From contig JAQFVV010000230.1 in the NCBI GenBank assembly GCA_028023455.1, positions 1,242,001-1,306,000 on the forward strand: DNA of 64,000 bases. Direction: 5' to 3'. This document shows, one piece after another, positions 21,560-33,289 of the stretch. A program made the translations under genes and the position numbers. The stretch's first letter is position 1. Every line of letters begins with the position of its first letter. Origin of the DNA: Epiperipatus broadwayi. Lineage: Eukaryota > Onychophora > Udeonychophora > Euonychophora > Peripatidae. Under the pieces are notes generated by a model, which saw nothing but the letters and a program-made list of their open reading frames with translations, did not search any database and had not been told where the DNA came from.

Positions 21560-23425
21560 GAATATTTTTTTTTAAAATTGCCTAATTTATAATGCTGGGT
21601 AGGTGGGAGTTGATAATCAGGAAAAAGATAGAGCAGTTAAAAACCAGGTATCATTAAAGATTTTACTGGAGGCAATGAGCTGATCATGTTTCTTGATTTT
21701 TTTGAGTGTTTGATAAAACAATGGTATGATTTGTGGCAGGAGTAATTCCATGAGAGATTTGCATCTCACTATCCATATGGCATAAAGGACAAAGGTAGAA
21801 AGCCTTATTATTGTAAAAGTTCCATTATGAATAGCGTTTTCAAGTGAGAAAATCATGTCAGATCTTATGGTGAAGTTGATGATAATTATATCTTTCAGTG
21901 TTTTAAGTCTTGGGCACCAGTGTATAATATGATCTATGGTTTCATCTTCATGAGAACACAGATCACAGATTGGGTCAATGCTAGAATAACCTCTTCGGTG
22001 ATAAAGAAACCAATTTGCGGGAAGCGCATTAAGATTAATTTTAATGATGAAGTCAAGGAATTTGGGTTCCAGACTCCATCTTTTGAAGTGGGTAATGAGG
22101 CTTTGGTTTGTTACATTTAGGCTGGTTTTAATGGGTTGTTGATTATAGTTGATTAGATTGTATACTTCCCATAAGGTGATTTTTTGGTTAAGATTAGAGG
22201 GCATCATCGGGTTATAAAGTTGTAGGTGTTCTACTAGAAATGCTATTCATGACCTGGAAAAGAGCGGAGGACAATTAGTCGGTGTGTAATTTTTTTTATA
22301 ATGTTGGAGTATCCATAGGAGAGGATAAGATTATGTAGAGTGTTGTGGGTTTTTTGTAAAATGATTGCCTGTATTGAGTAGAATGACAGTCCATTGAACC
22401 TGCACGGTTGTTAAATACTTCACAAGCTAATAGCAACTGTCCTTCCTCTCCAGAGAAGTTTGGTGCATAATCGGTTAATTTTATTTTGAAACTGTTTAGA
22501 CATTTTTATGAATGGAAGATAATATGAGATTTTTGGCATTATGATCATGTTGAGGAATGCAACCTTTCCATATAATGAAAGGTATACTCTAGAGAGTGAA
22601 GTGGTGATGGCTTCAGTTGATTGGAGGATTGCATCTTGAATCTCTCTTGCCATTGCAGTTTGAAGATTGGGAAACCTAGATATCTTAGGGGTTTTGCAGA
22701 AAAGGGGAGTTAATTTGTTTGCCAGACATTATCTTCCAGATGGAAGATTTGAACAAAATTTATTTGTAGGCCAAGTTTCGTTGTATTTCTGTTTAAGATG
22801 TTCATGAGATGAGAAAGGTATTTAATGGCGGGAAGCATGACCATGATGTCAATTATATATGCAAATACATTGAAATTTTTATTGAGAGAGGGAAGGAATA
22901 TTCCTGGGAGGTTTTTTTCTATATCAATCAGAAGAGGGTTGATGTATGCCAAGAAGAATAGGGCACTGATTGGAGATCCTTGAGGGATCGACTTGGATGG
23001 CTTGAAACCTGGTGTGATCTTGCCATCAAGAGAGAGAAAAATCTCTCTGTTGTTGAGCAGATTGCTGACCATCTGAACAATCGTGGATAGAATGTCACAT
23101 TCCGCCAGAATATCCAGGAGAGTGTTTATCCGGACCGAATCAAATGCCGCTGCAACATCCAGTTGGACAGCAATAGGTTTGGATTTACAATGTACTCTGA
23201 TATAACTGAACAGTGCAGTTATGTTGGTCATAGCATGCGAGGTTGATGATCCCTTTTTTCCATATTGGTTTGACGAGATATGGTTAAGAATTTGAGTTTC
23301 GATTTGAACTTCAATAACTGACTCAATTATCTTAATAAGCAATGGGGTCATGGAAATTGGCCGGATACTGTTAATGTGGTTTAGTGGTTTTGCTTTTTTA
23401 ATAAAAAGCACGAGTGTCACTGGGT
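21560..23425 (-). pseudogene. Non-LTR retrotransposon, RT and C-terminal remnant (truncated)
   Basis: Three collinear open segments on the minus strand form one broken ORF. 23420-22710 holds reverse transcriptase motifs: RPISMTPLLIKIIE, QLDVAAAFDSV (motif A), SIPQGSPISALFF (motif B) and VFAYIIDIMVM, where YADD is expected. 22653-22420 holds the thumb-like GKVAFLNMIIMPKISY. 22207-21617 holds a Cys/His knuckle, CDLC-x7-IDHIIHWCPRL, and the tail IRLSTFVLYAIWIVRCK. The catalytic ADD is IID, so the RT is dead as well as frameshifted. The 5' half including any endonuclease is absent; the copy starts abruptly near 23425. The layout recalls L1/Tx1-like LINEs, but I do not assign a clade. The fragment at 30.28-30.56 kb is a relative. 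Confidence 0.85.
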
Positions 23426-23480
23426 AAATATATATATTTTAAAATCCATAATATAGCATATTGCATATGTTTTTAATCAT

Positions 23481-23645
23481 CATCATCGTCATCATCATTT
23501 TCAATCATTATCGATCCAATGCATAATGAAGGTCTCTCTAAGTTCAATTCATCTTTTCTTATTCCTAGTCTCTCTTTCCCACTTCATTTCTTATTTCATC
23601 AATCCATCTCACACGTGGTCTCTTTCTAGGTCTTTTGTAATCTCT
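23481..23645 (-). mobile_element. RTE retrotransposon, short 3' end
   Basis: It starts with the ATCATCATC tail, then CATTATCGATCCA, GAAGGTCTCTCTAAGTTCAA, TTTCATCAATCCATCTCACA and TGGTCTCTTTCTAGGTCTTT, matching the complement of the RTE 3' UTR and coding end at 44.9-45.07 kb. It is truncated to about 165 bp. Confidence 0.75.
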
Positions 23646-23649
23646 TGAA

Positions 23650-24855
23650 TGCTTTTTACATATAAATATGTGTGTATAGATAAACATTAATTATATGGTT
23701 AAATATATTTGAGTATTGTGGCTCTGCTGATGACTGTTAGATAGTTGAAACCATAGGCAATTTTATTTCATAGATTGCATTGTGAAATGTTCATTTAAGA
23801 TGTATATGGTATTATATATATAAATTATCAAAATCAGGCATTGTTCGGTTACCCATTGTTCTGTCTAATCCTGGTTGACTGACTAGCATAGCATCTCTTC
23901 TGGTGTAGCACAATATGGACTTGAAACGTTAAACGTTCCCAGATTGAAACTCACTTTATCACTTCCGGTACTCGACATCTCATGGCCTCTAGAGCAAACT
24001 AATCTTTCTATTGTTTTTTTTTTACTAGCGAAATATATTTATGTTAATTTTTTTCGGTCACCTCCCTCTCCCGGCATATATTGTAAACATTATTATTTTA
24101 ATATCTTTAAGATTTATTTAACACTGTTTCACCACACTTTTAAATTTAGTTTTTTTTTTTACATTTCAATTTTTTCTTACTTGAGAAACTACAAACATTT
24201 TAAGTTTTATTTGATGTTTCTGGCCAAAGTTCAAAGCAGACAAAGCCTAGGGTCAACTAATTTGAAATAAGTAATACTAATAGTTAAATCGAAATAATAG
24301 TAAAAAAAAGACGATTGTCATTCACTGGCAGATAAAAATTTCTGAAACATTTGTAATTTTAAATAGTATGTCATCCTCCCCACCCCCACCCGTCTATCTT
24401 CCCAACCAACATCACATCAGAATTGATTGAAATTATAGGGCTCACTAGGTGGACCCATGTAAATAATCAAAACAAGGTATTTGTTAAAAGGAGGGCGGTT
24501 AATATTATCTTTTGATCCTATCATGTGATGGTAGATTACTATACCGAAAGTGATTTAGTCAGGTGTGAAAAAAAAAGTAAAAAATTTGCGAAGAATGCTA
24601 ATTTTACTAGTAGCAAATAAATTGAAAACTTCACAATTTAAAATGTGATAACTAATATTTTTTTAGAAACTGAAAAAATAAAAAATGTTTTATTTATAAT
24701 TATTAATCTGCAATTTTTACACAAAGGATAAGCATTTATCTCATTGTCTTCTGAAATATTTACATATGATTACGCTTAAGTGAAGCTGGTTAGTAAATGG
24801 TGCAGAATCATGTTATTCAATCTTGACATAGTAATTTTAAAATAGCTTAAAAGCT
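23650..24855. other. No gene; possible ribozyme-like and PLE-like scraps
   Basis: CTGATGA (23727-23733) and GAAAC (23747-23751) lie at hammerhead spacing, and the following CATAGGC resembles the CATAGTC of the 1.86-kb relic, but no good stem II or stem I can be drawn. Near 23920 the text CTTGAAACGTTAAACGTT resembles motifs seen in Penelope-like terminal repeats. Nothing else is recognised. Confidence 0.3.
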
Positions 24856-24859
24856 TTTT

Positions 24860-24967
24860 TTCCCCCATATGTTATAGCATCGGGCGGGAAGCGAACTCAC
24901 AACTGTCTGCAACCAACTACTTGCTTGCAAGGCGGTTGCGATGACTTCTTGGCTAATAACGCTTGAC
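24860..24967 (-). mobile_element. tRNA-derived SINE with 16-bp target-site duplication
   Basis: Same unit as 17.92 kb (complement: GGTTGCAGACAGTTGTGAG, then TTCGCTTCCCGCCCGATGC). It is flanked by AGCTTAAAAGCTTTTT at 24844-24859 and 24968-24983, a perfect 16-bp duplication, as expected from LINE-mediated retroposition. The B-box carries a C-to-T type change relative to the 17.9-kb copy. Confidence 0.8.
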
Positions 24968-24984
24968 AGCTTAAAAGCTTTTTG

Positions 24985-26655
24985 TATTTAAAATTAGGGT
25001 ATAATGCAAAAGCTGTGTGTGGATCGATGGAGTGGCAAACTCTGGAATTCAAGGTTCACGGATCTTAGCCCAGCTTTATCTCTTCTGGTGGCCGAACTTC
25101 AATTACCAGAAGTGACAGAATTGGAACATAATTCACGGAACTTTAGTATTCAAATTCACTATTCTCTATTACTGCACTAAAACACACAGATCTAAATAAT
25201 CAATTGGTTTATCACTCGGAAGTTCACATGGTGTTTAAGTGATAGAGTTGAGTTATAATTCAAGAATCTTTGACTCTTAAGTCTGCCATTCTTCCACTGC
25301 ACTAAACCATGTTCATAAATATATAAAGATTAATGATATAAAGGGACTTTGTTCTTGATGATTTTAAGCTCATAAAGCTTGCATCATAACTTAAAATAAT
25401 ATATGAAGAAAGTGTTGCAAAACGCGTCTTTTGGCAGGATACTTAATATAAAATCTAGTCTCAGTGCTAACTGTTCTGGATATTGAACTGCTTCTATGCT
25501 TGGTATTTTCAATAAATCTTTATATATACATATTGTAATGGGATTGACAGCACGAATACATTTAAGCATGCCATATCAGGGTTGCCAAAAGTATAGGATT
25601 TACTCTTTATTGACTCAATCAAACATGGGCGATAAGCATACTGTAGGACATTACCAGTTTATGTCTATTTCTTGTAATGTTAGTCCATCACAGTAATATT
25701 TTCTGCTCATCATATATATATATATCCCTTAATACATGCATATTATTGCAGTTTATATATCTATTGAGAATATGATCTATAAGAGCTAAACTCACTGGAA
25801 CATTTATTTATTTAGGATTAGTACCACTATCCAAGTCCCTCATGACACATCAGTAACCCAGTTTGAACCCATACACAATTGGTGGGAATCCCATCAGCAT
25901 TAATCCATAGCGTGAGCCAAACAAAACTCAACCATAATATTACACTATTGTTTAAATTTTTGGTAAAAATGGCGAAATGCATAATATAAAAGTTAAAATT
26001 CAACAGTAATTTTATTCATATAGGAACACAAACATCATGAATTGATATATTCCCTCAGGTAATGGGTTGTTACCAAAAATGGTGAGTACATCCATCAATA
26101 AAGACATTAAACATTGTATTTTCTGAGTAATGGACTGTTTACTCTCTATGTATTAATTTAAACTAACAATATTTCATTTAGTTGCTATATCCCGGATTGA
26201 ATAATACAAATAAATACTAATTGAAATAAGAAAACAATTTCATAATCAGTTAAACTAGATAATACATCAAATAAATAAATAAAAATCATTACTCTGAAAA
26301 AATATCGAACATATAATATATTTCAGAGTAACTAGATTAGTATTAAATTCTAAAAAAGAATAATTAAATCAGTTAGTTTGTGTTATTAATAAAATCTCGA
26401 TTGCATGTGACATATATATATATACAAAAATGATATTTTTATCCTGCTAATTAGTAAATGATTTTGTCTGTTTACTTTTAATATCAAGCCATTAAAAAAA
26501 AAGACCAAAAAATAAATAAATAATTTAATACTCCTGAGTTTTTTCTTATCTGGCTTTTAATGAAATACATCTTCAGTAATTCTTTCGTATTTGTCAAATG
26601 GAGTGGTTTTAAATTTAGTTCTTTAATTAATCTTGGATACACAGTTTTATAGACT
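24985..26655. other. No gene; scattered repeat-like text
   Basis: About 25030-25110 shares GGCAAACTCTGGA and GCCCAGCTTT with 39530-39590, so a diverged dispersed repeat is likely. Around 25800-25930 a B-box-like complement (TTTGAACCCATA) suggests another tRNA-like scrap. No coding domain. Confidence 0.35.
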
Positions 26656-26657
26656 AG

Positions 26658-26720
26658 CCTGTGGTACGCGTACCACTGGTGGTACGCGAGTTGCTGGTTG
26701 GTGGTACACGAAAAATAATC
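26658..26720. repeat. Clustered GGTACGCG repeats, possible hAT subterminal region
   Basis: GGTACGCG occurs twice and GGTACACG once within 60 bp, with a local palindrome GTGGTACGCGTACCAC. CpG-containing short repeats of this kind stand out in this AT-rich window. Similar repeats are known near the ends of some ZBED-like hAT elements, and a hAT transposase tail lies 3 kb downstream, but no link is shown. The overlapping minus-strand open frame is probably spurious. Confidence 0.35.
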
Positions 26721-26739
26721 AATAATGGCGGACATAAAA

Positions 26740-27545
26740 AAAATAATTAAATCATAAAAATATAGAAACGTTTTTTCCTATAATTCATAAAAAATTATTT
26801 TAATTAATAATATTATACAGTAAAGTTGTTAATATTGAAACAGTAAGGTCTGCTTTGCAGATCTTCGTTTCACCTTTTCTCACCCACTTCCTACCCTCAT
26901 ACCTTAGTTTGAACCCCAATCTATCGTAGTGTGTCTGCAATACACTTATATACCGAAAATCCCGCCTAATTTTAAACCACGAGCACAATGCTCGTATTAT
27001 ATATATATAACTTATTCCCAAATAAAATAAAATATTATGAATTATGTATTTGTTCACATAATTTACATTTATTAAAAAGTAAGTTATATAAGTCGTAATT
27101 GCGCACACACTATGATATCCATTTTAAAACATATCAAAATTATAAATTGTTAAAGTTATTTTGTTTGAATCTATTTACAAATATATTACCGTCGTAATAT
27201 ATTTTGATTTAAAATAAAATTCATTTAGTAAATATTCGTTTAGTAAATAGATTCAAATATTGCAATTTAAAAAGTAAAATCATTTTCTTTAATTTAATAA
27301 AAGTTATTCCAAATATTTCTGTTAAAATAAATGAGGGACAATAGTTTAATTAGTAAATGTTGTATAAGTTTATCTAAAAACAGCAGATGTCCACTTAAGG
27401 TTTTCTTTAATTAATAAAAGTAATTTTTAACTAAATCTAGTTTGTAATTCGAATGTCGACAGGGAAATTAACAAAAGAAATTAATTAATGTTGAATTCCT
27501 TTAGACATTCCGATGATTTAATTACAGCTGATAAGTCCGATATTT
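26740..27545. other. AT-rich stretch, no gene
   Basis: Nothing recognised; minus-strand open frame 26800-27108 has no domain. Confidence 0.35.
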
Positions 27546-27559
27546 TTGTAATGCTCCAG

Positions 27560-27900
27560 GGCAGTTCTATTGTTAAATTCTACTATAAAAAGGAGGTTTT
27601 TCTTTTGTTCTCCAGTTAGTTAGTTGTTTTTTATTCTAATGTGTCTAAGAGAAATCATTCTGTGTTCTATTCTAATAATTTGCTAACCTTGACATGTCCG
27701 AGTAGAGGCGTTAAGATGGCTATGTCCCCTCGGAATAGCCAGCCGCTGCTCCATACCATCGGAAGTTATCACACGGACCCCGGAACTGCTGCTGCCGCTG
27801 CCAAAAATATGAACATTCCAGATTTTGCTGCTGAATTATAAAACCTGCCGAACATCTACCTGCAAATGCGTCTCCAGAGGTAACCTAAATTAACCCAAGA
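27560..27900 (+). other. Unclassified TATA-containing segment with small ORF
   Basis: A TATA-like CTATAAAAAGG lies at about 27581-27593, and AGTTAGTTAGTT lies about 25-30 bp downstream, a plausible transcription start. An open frame at 27641-27841 includes MAMSPRNSQPLLHTIGSYH and a short poly-Ala stretch, and it ends in NMNIPDFAAEL. Codon use here is clearly less AT-rich than the surroundings. A splice-donor-like GAGGTAACC follows the stop. It could be an LTR promoter with a gag start, or a host first exon. I recognise neither family. Confidence 0.3.
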
Positions 27901-29760
27901 GCTCTTGTGATTCCTAACTAACATGCTATAGCTATTTAAAATTGTTTTCCTTATATTTCACATAACTTCATTATGTATTTCTTTAATGTGTTTAAATATA
28001 CTCAACATTTTGCTCTCTATCCTTGGGTTAATATTTTCTATTTATAAAGCTTTCTTTTATTTTATTATGATAATGTGTCAGAATCGTCTTTGACCGAGTG
28101 AACTATTCCCTTTATTGAAAGTAAGACGCCGCTATTAAGGCATATTTTAAATTTATAATTTTCCAATTTTATTATCTTGCAAATCACTCGTTCGAGGGCG
28201 ATTCTTTTCTTTAATATAATATAATCACATAGTTTAAAATCTACATGTTATTGATTTTAATCTAATATAAGAGTATGTGCGAAGTCAATGATTAAATGTG
28301 TCCCTTAATGCATGATTGCATATATAAATCTATACTTACTTTTCAAACCCGCAAGCATGCATTTTCCTATTTTAATTACCGTGTTCTACTTTAATTATAA
28401 AGTTCATCATTGACGTCGAGAATGTGCGGACCCTTTTAAATGAATTTCGGGGAATTTGATTGGGCATTTCTCTTAATCCAAGTAAAACCCATTCAGTATG
28501 TTTTATATACACTAGTCTCGTATTGCTGGTACATGAATTGGTTGTTGAGACCGCTTTGTTTTATTTTTCCAAGGATTCTTTACACGGCTAAGGCCGTTCT
28601 CTCCACGCTTGCGGTTTCCAGGCAGAGGGTGTCCCAAATGACACCCCTGGGAATTAAACGCAATCGTCACACAGTCGCTAAGTTTCGGCTGTTCGTCAAA
28701 ATACTTTCCTACGGGTTAGCGGCGAGATGCCCTCCGTAATTATTCCGGATCTTCAATATTGTTTTATTTTATATTTATTTTACAAAGCATCCGTGACTTA
28801 AACGTGTCACACCCTCCAACTTTAATAAATTCATTATCAGCAATACTGACCTCCCAATGCAACTCTATTATTATTATTCTCAAATAAATGCTTTGATCCC
28901 ATTCCCACTTTGTTGCTTAGTAAGCTTTAGTCCGTGCTATTCTCGAAATCAATAAATATTTTAGAACACTTAATTTTCAAATATTTTCTTAAACTTGTAT
29001 AATTACTCAAAGCACCTCGCACATGTTCCTATCTCGTCAAGCACATTATCGTAATGCTATTAGCCCGAGGAATAGAATATATCACTTTGTTTTAAAACCT
29101 TTTGTCATTTATTGAAATATAATGCCAACAATTATTTAATACGCGTCCCTGTCTCATATAAGCAGACAGTGGTGTTATATATATATTTATATAAATAAAT
29201 TGTGTGAAATTATTTAAAACTAAATTTGATCTCTTATTTTATTTGATTCCTATCACTGTCTCGGTCTATATATATATATATTCTGCATTTCTTTTGTAAA
29301 TCCATAGACGTTAATTAGCCACCCAAACTTCTTTTAGTATAGAGTCTTTTGTTTCTCCCTGACCACCAGGCACCGGTCAAAGGTTATACTAGTAGTGGCA
29401 CCAGATGCGTTATCACGTAGATGGCGCTGTGAAATTTGGACTTTAGATTCGAACTTAGTATATCTAGAAGGCAACCCCTCCTAGAATGTTCAGTTTCGTG
29501 TCTAGGGTTTGAATTCTGCAGTGTGTTAGCGAGATAGATGATTCTGACTGTTACAATATGTACAGTCGATAACGATCTTTAATGTTAATGATAAAATTGA
29601 AAGTATGATTAAGAAATTAGATTTTTGGAAACAGTAATATATATAAGTATCGAAAACAATTGACTGGAAGTATTCAAAACTCTACATATTTTTTTGTTTG
29701 AAAATAAGGTTAGTCTGTCTCAAGATATGTGAGAAAATATAATAGCACATTTAACAGGAT
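27901..29760. other. Mixed-composition stretch, no recognised gene
   Basis: 28440-28739 is open for 99 codons and is less AT-rich than its surroundings, but its translation (MNFGEFDWAFLLIQ onward) shows no known domain. The rest is AT-rich. The segment 26.9-29.5 kb carries fewer recognised repeats than most of the window. Confidence 0.35.
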
Positions 29761-29765
29761 TAAAA

Positions 29766-30170
29766 TTGTCTTTCATGGAATATTTTCCAAAACCCGAAAA
29801 CACAAATGATAATTGGATTTCAAACCCCTTCTATGCAGAAAATTTAGAAAAAGTTACATCATTATCAATAAAGGATAAAGAAAATTTAATAGAATTATCA
29901 TGTGACAGAACTTTACAAGTAGAATTCAAACTACACAATCTAATTAATTTTTGGTTAAACATTAAAGAATATAAACAACTTTTTGAGAAAGCTTTTAAAT
30001 TATTATTACCGTTTACTAGTACGGAATTAGTAGGAAGAGCTTTTTCTTCATATATTTTTTAAAAAAATAAGTATCGAAACAGATTGAACGCAGCTGTAGA
30101 CTTAACCAAATTTCAAAAAATTATGTTGTTCGAAACAAGCACAAAGATCTCATTAAATTTATTTTATAAA
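29766..30170 (+). pseudogene. hAT transposase C-terminal relic (ZBED/hATC type)
   Basis: Translation gives a YFP-x-DNWISNPF segment, LSIKDKENLIELSCDRTLQ, LINFWLNIKEY, AFKLLLPFTSTELVGRAFSS, a stop, then NKYRNRLNAAVDL. This order (the FW segment, the LLPF-T-L-C-FS block, then K-K-R-RL) is the hATC dimerisation region of ZBED-like hAT transposases. C-E-A in the usual LCEAGFS block is VGRAFS. There is one in-frame stop near 30062, and nothing upstream encodes the catalytic core. Confidence 0.8.
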
Positions 30171-30257
30171 AATATTTGATTATGATAAGAAAATATACTA
30201 ATTGGTTTTTTATAATTTTGTGTTTTTATTAAAACCATTTATTAGTAAACGAAATAT

Positions 30258-30560
30258 GACAAAATAGTAGATAAATAATGAGTCGGATCAAGGCAAATCA
30301 ATCTAAATTATTTAATTTGAAAGAATGTATCAGAAAAGGATCATACCCAGAAATTAGACTCTCATTAATTCTTGATCATCTATTGTGGATTATTAGATGT
30401 AAACTAGTATTTAATCATCAAAATTTTAATCCTATTAACTTCATGCTGAACAATATAAAGAAAACAAGAATGAGAGATAGCCTGATAACCCCTGAGGTTA
30501 TTTTTACCATGACTTGGGGCATGCTGGATTTATCCTCTCCATGGCCCAACCAATAGCAAG
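30258..30560 (+). pseudogene. Non-LTR retrotransposon C-terminal fragment
   Basis: The open frame contains LFNLKECIRKGSYPEIRLSL followed by LLWIIRCK and later MTWGMLD. These line up with SLENAIHNGTFTIIRLSTF, IWIVRCK and NDTWF of the LINE at 21.6-23.4 kb. It starts downstream of the zinc knuckle, so only the last ~90 codons are present, joined directly to the hAT relic. Either a 5'-truncated LINE inserted into the hAT copy or both are chance neighbours. Confidence 0.65.
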
Positions 30561-32051
30561 ATGCTCCGAAAAAGAGAAAACAGACTCAAATTCGGGAAAA
30601 CCAAATGAAGGAATGAGAAAGCACTTTGAACAAAATATGTACCAAATAACCTTTAATGTAATAATGTAATCTTTAATAAATTACTTTGGAAAAAAATATG
30701 AAACTTTGAACAAACACATACATATAAATATGTTACAGTGAGTTTATAATTTCAGTGATTTTATAATCTGGCATGACGTTTAGGCATGTTTCAATGTAAT
30801 TTGTCTAATTATGAGATGTGAATACATACATGGTCACCCTATAATATTTATAATGCAAATAAAATAACACACTCGCAATAACAAATCAGTACATTATTCC
30901 TCATTTTGGTCATTTCTTGGCTGGCATCAGTATATATATTTTCCTTTTTTCTCTTGTAAATTTGATAGAGACACATAGTCTTGAAGAAGGGCAGTAATGA
31001 TGGTAGAGACACATAGTCTTGAAGAAGGGCAGTAATGATGGTAAGCAGTGGTCTTCAGAGTGCTATGAGCTTCATTTGTCTTTTACGCTACAGCTGGATC
31101 TTCAGTCTAGGCTGGATTTTATCCTTTATGGGGCAATATGTTAGGACAGAAATGGGCCCTGAAAATCTAGCCAATTATATTGATTAAGCTTAAACTACAA
31201 GCACATGTGATAGTTACATATTTTTTTCCAATAATTATTAGTAGTATTCTTCTATTTTCACAACTATTATTGTGAAACGGATTTCCTGGAGGAAGACTGT
31301 AATGAATGATGCTTTCCCTGGTTACCATAGTAGATGATTTTAATTCCAATGTCCCCACTAGCAAAATATGTACTATATTAAATGAACTATTACAGCCACT
31401 TTTATAGAAACTCATTCGTGTTTATCAAAAATTATTTATCAATAAATATATTACATATACCTGTGGTTGTCCACCTCCAAAACCTAACTTATCTATTTCA
31501 TTCAACCCCTATAGTATGTTCATTGATAAACCACAATGATACATCAAGGAAATAAGATGGGAAAAAAAGAGTGAGAAAATATTTCTTTGAAAATCTGAAT
31601 TTGTTTTGAAACAAAATGTGTTATATGTAATTTATTTGAGAGTATGTATCAATACATCTCATTAGTCATTATGGAAAGTCACTTAGCCCTTTTACTACCA
31701 AGCATATAAAATTTATATGTTACTTTCTGATTACTATACATTCTAGTGTTTTATGAACTTGTATCTAGCTATGCAGTGCTACAATATATATGTAATATTA
31801 AAAAGATCCTTTAAATTGTAAATGTTCTTGCAGTAAATGAGACACCCTCCACCAATTTAATGATAAGAGAGTGGCAGCCATTTTCAAATTTAGTTCTTTT
31901 TATGTATTAAAAAGATTATCTTGAACAATACTAGCAGGAAGGGTGAGAATAAATCAATCCAATTATTTAGTATTTAAATGTTTATTACTAAGTTTAAAAA
32001 TAAGACATTTCTTTACTTTGTTAATTAATACACTGTACAGGCTTATACCTG

Positions 32052-32085
<34 letters not shown>

Positions 32086-32090
32086 ATATA
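30561..32090. other. No gene; one 38-bp tandem duplication
   Basis: TAGAGACACATAGTCTTGAA begins a 38-bp unit at 30966-31003 that is repeated exactly at 31004-31041. A (TA)n run lies at about 32056-32082. Nothing else is recognised. Confidence 0.5.
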
Positions 32091-32091
32091 T

Positions 32092-32440
32092 AAGGGATTT
32101 GAACTCAGACTTTCACACAATCCCCAACTCTCCATGCCATCTCATATTTCTGACTCATCTGATCACATATGTAGAAAATATAAATAATCACCAATGTACA
32201 TATTTCATGCTAAACCAGCACTCATCAGTTGGTCCAGATTATCTTCTCTACACATATATACAATCAGTGCTCAGCTTTATATTAAGATAGCCAATCTTTA
32301 TACTTTAATAGACAGGCTTCAAACTACTTCAACCCACAACTTTTCAGCCTTCCATTTCATTGAAAATCTGATGATGAAACGTTCAAAGCGCTCTTTAGTG
32401 CCAAGGTTAAATAAAAATAAATCTGTTTAATAATTAATTA
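32092..32440. repeat. F2 element, minus-strand hammerhead
   Basis: It begins with the complement of a B-box (GATTTGAACTCAGACTTTC), continues through the hammerhead complement, then through the block shared with 20.2-20.35 and 38.14-38.30 kb in reverse order, and ends near a CTGATGATGAAACGTTC segment at about 32368. The last motif has CTGATGA and GAAAC with no room for stem II, so it is not called a ribozyme. The overlapping open frames are not genes. Confidence 0.7.
32181..32243 (-). ncRNA. Type I hammerhead ribozyme motif (F2)
   Basis: Minus strand: GATAATC, TGG, ACCAA, CTGATGA (32228-32222), GTGCT, loop GGTTT, AGCAT, GAAA (32206-32203), TATGTACA, TTGGT, GATTATTTA. Stem II pairs over five positions including one G-T, and stem I pairs ACCAA with TTGGT and GATAAT with its partner. 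The base expected to be U just before the cleavage position appears to be C, which should reduce or abolish cleavage. Confidence 0.68.
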
Positions 32441-32444
32441 CAAT

Positions 32445-33285
32445 AAATAATAGGGTTGATTTATTCTCACACTTCCTGCTATAGTTGTTCAAGACAATCT
32501 TCTTAGAAAACTAAATGTAAAAGTGGCTGCCATTTTCTCATTATTGTAATGTCAAATGACTAGGAGGGAGTGCTTCTCATTTCCTATAACAGCATTTCCT
32601 ATTTAAATGATCTATTTAACGTTATATATTTTTATTTTGTGATTGTTTTCATTATATATGTAAAATAATATTATCTGGGTTTATCCATGGATGATTCGTA
32701 ATACTATTGTACTAATGTTTTGGCTGACTGAACTGATCATCAATCAGTTGATTTCTGGTGAGGCACAGCCAAAAAATCAATATGATAGTTCTATGAATCA
32801 TAATGGAATCATCAGATGTCATTTACATCTGTAGCCCATGAAAATTTTCATTTTAATATATACATTCCTTTCTCATGTGATTTAATATAATTATACAATA
32901 CTCTTCCTTTGGGGGGGGGGGATGCTTGCAAGAATAAAATGATCATTTATTCTTGCAATCCCAAATTGTGGTACCTTTATGACATGTGATGTAATTCAGG
33001 GTCAAATTTAATCACTCCAGATGTATACATGCCGATATATAATTGAATAAAACTTTGCTTATATCTGATATGAATTTAAATTTAATCCTGAATTATATCA
33101 CATAAGAAAGCTAGTCTCAATAAAATATGATATTGCAAGAAAAAATGATTATATTATTTTTGCAAGCATTTTTATAAAGAAAAAAAGGATAGTACATTAT
33201 TATTGATACACACTGACCAAAAAATAATTTCCATTGTTTTACATCTAATTTCAAAATGCTCTATTTATTAATATAAACATAAACA
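32445..33285. other. AT-rich stretch, no gene
   Basis: Contains a G10 run near 32911. Nothing else recognised. Confidence 0.4.
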
Positions 33286-33289
33286 TCGC

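Noticed and set aside
26484-26735. Minus-strand 83-codon frame
   Set aside because: Overlaps GGTACGCG repeats and AT-rich flank; no recognisable domain and no coding-like composition.
32360-32390. CTGATGATGAAACGTTC as a hammerhead
   Set aside because: CTGATGA and GAAAC are separated by a single base, leaving no room for stem II.
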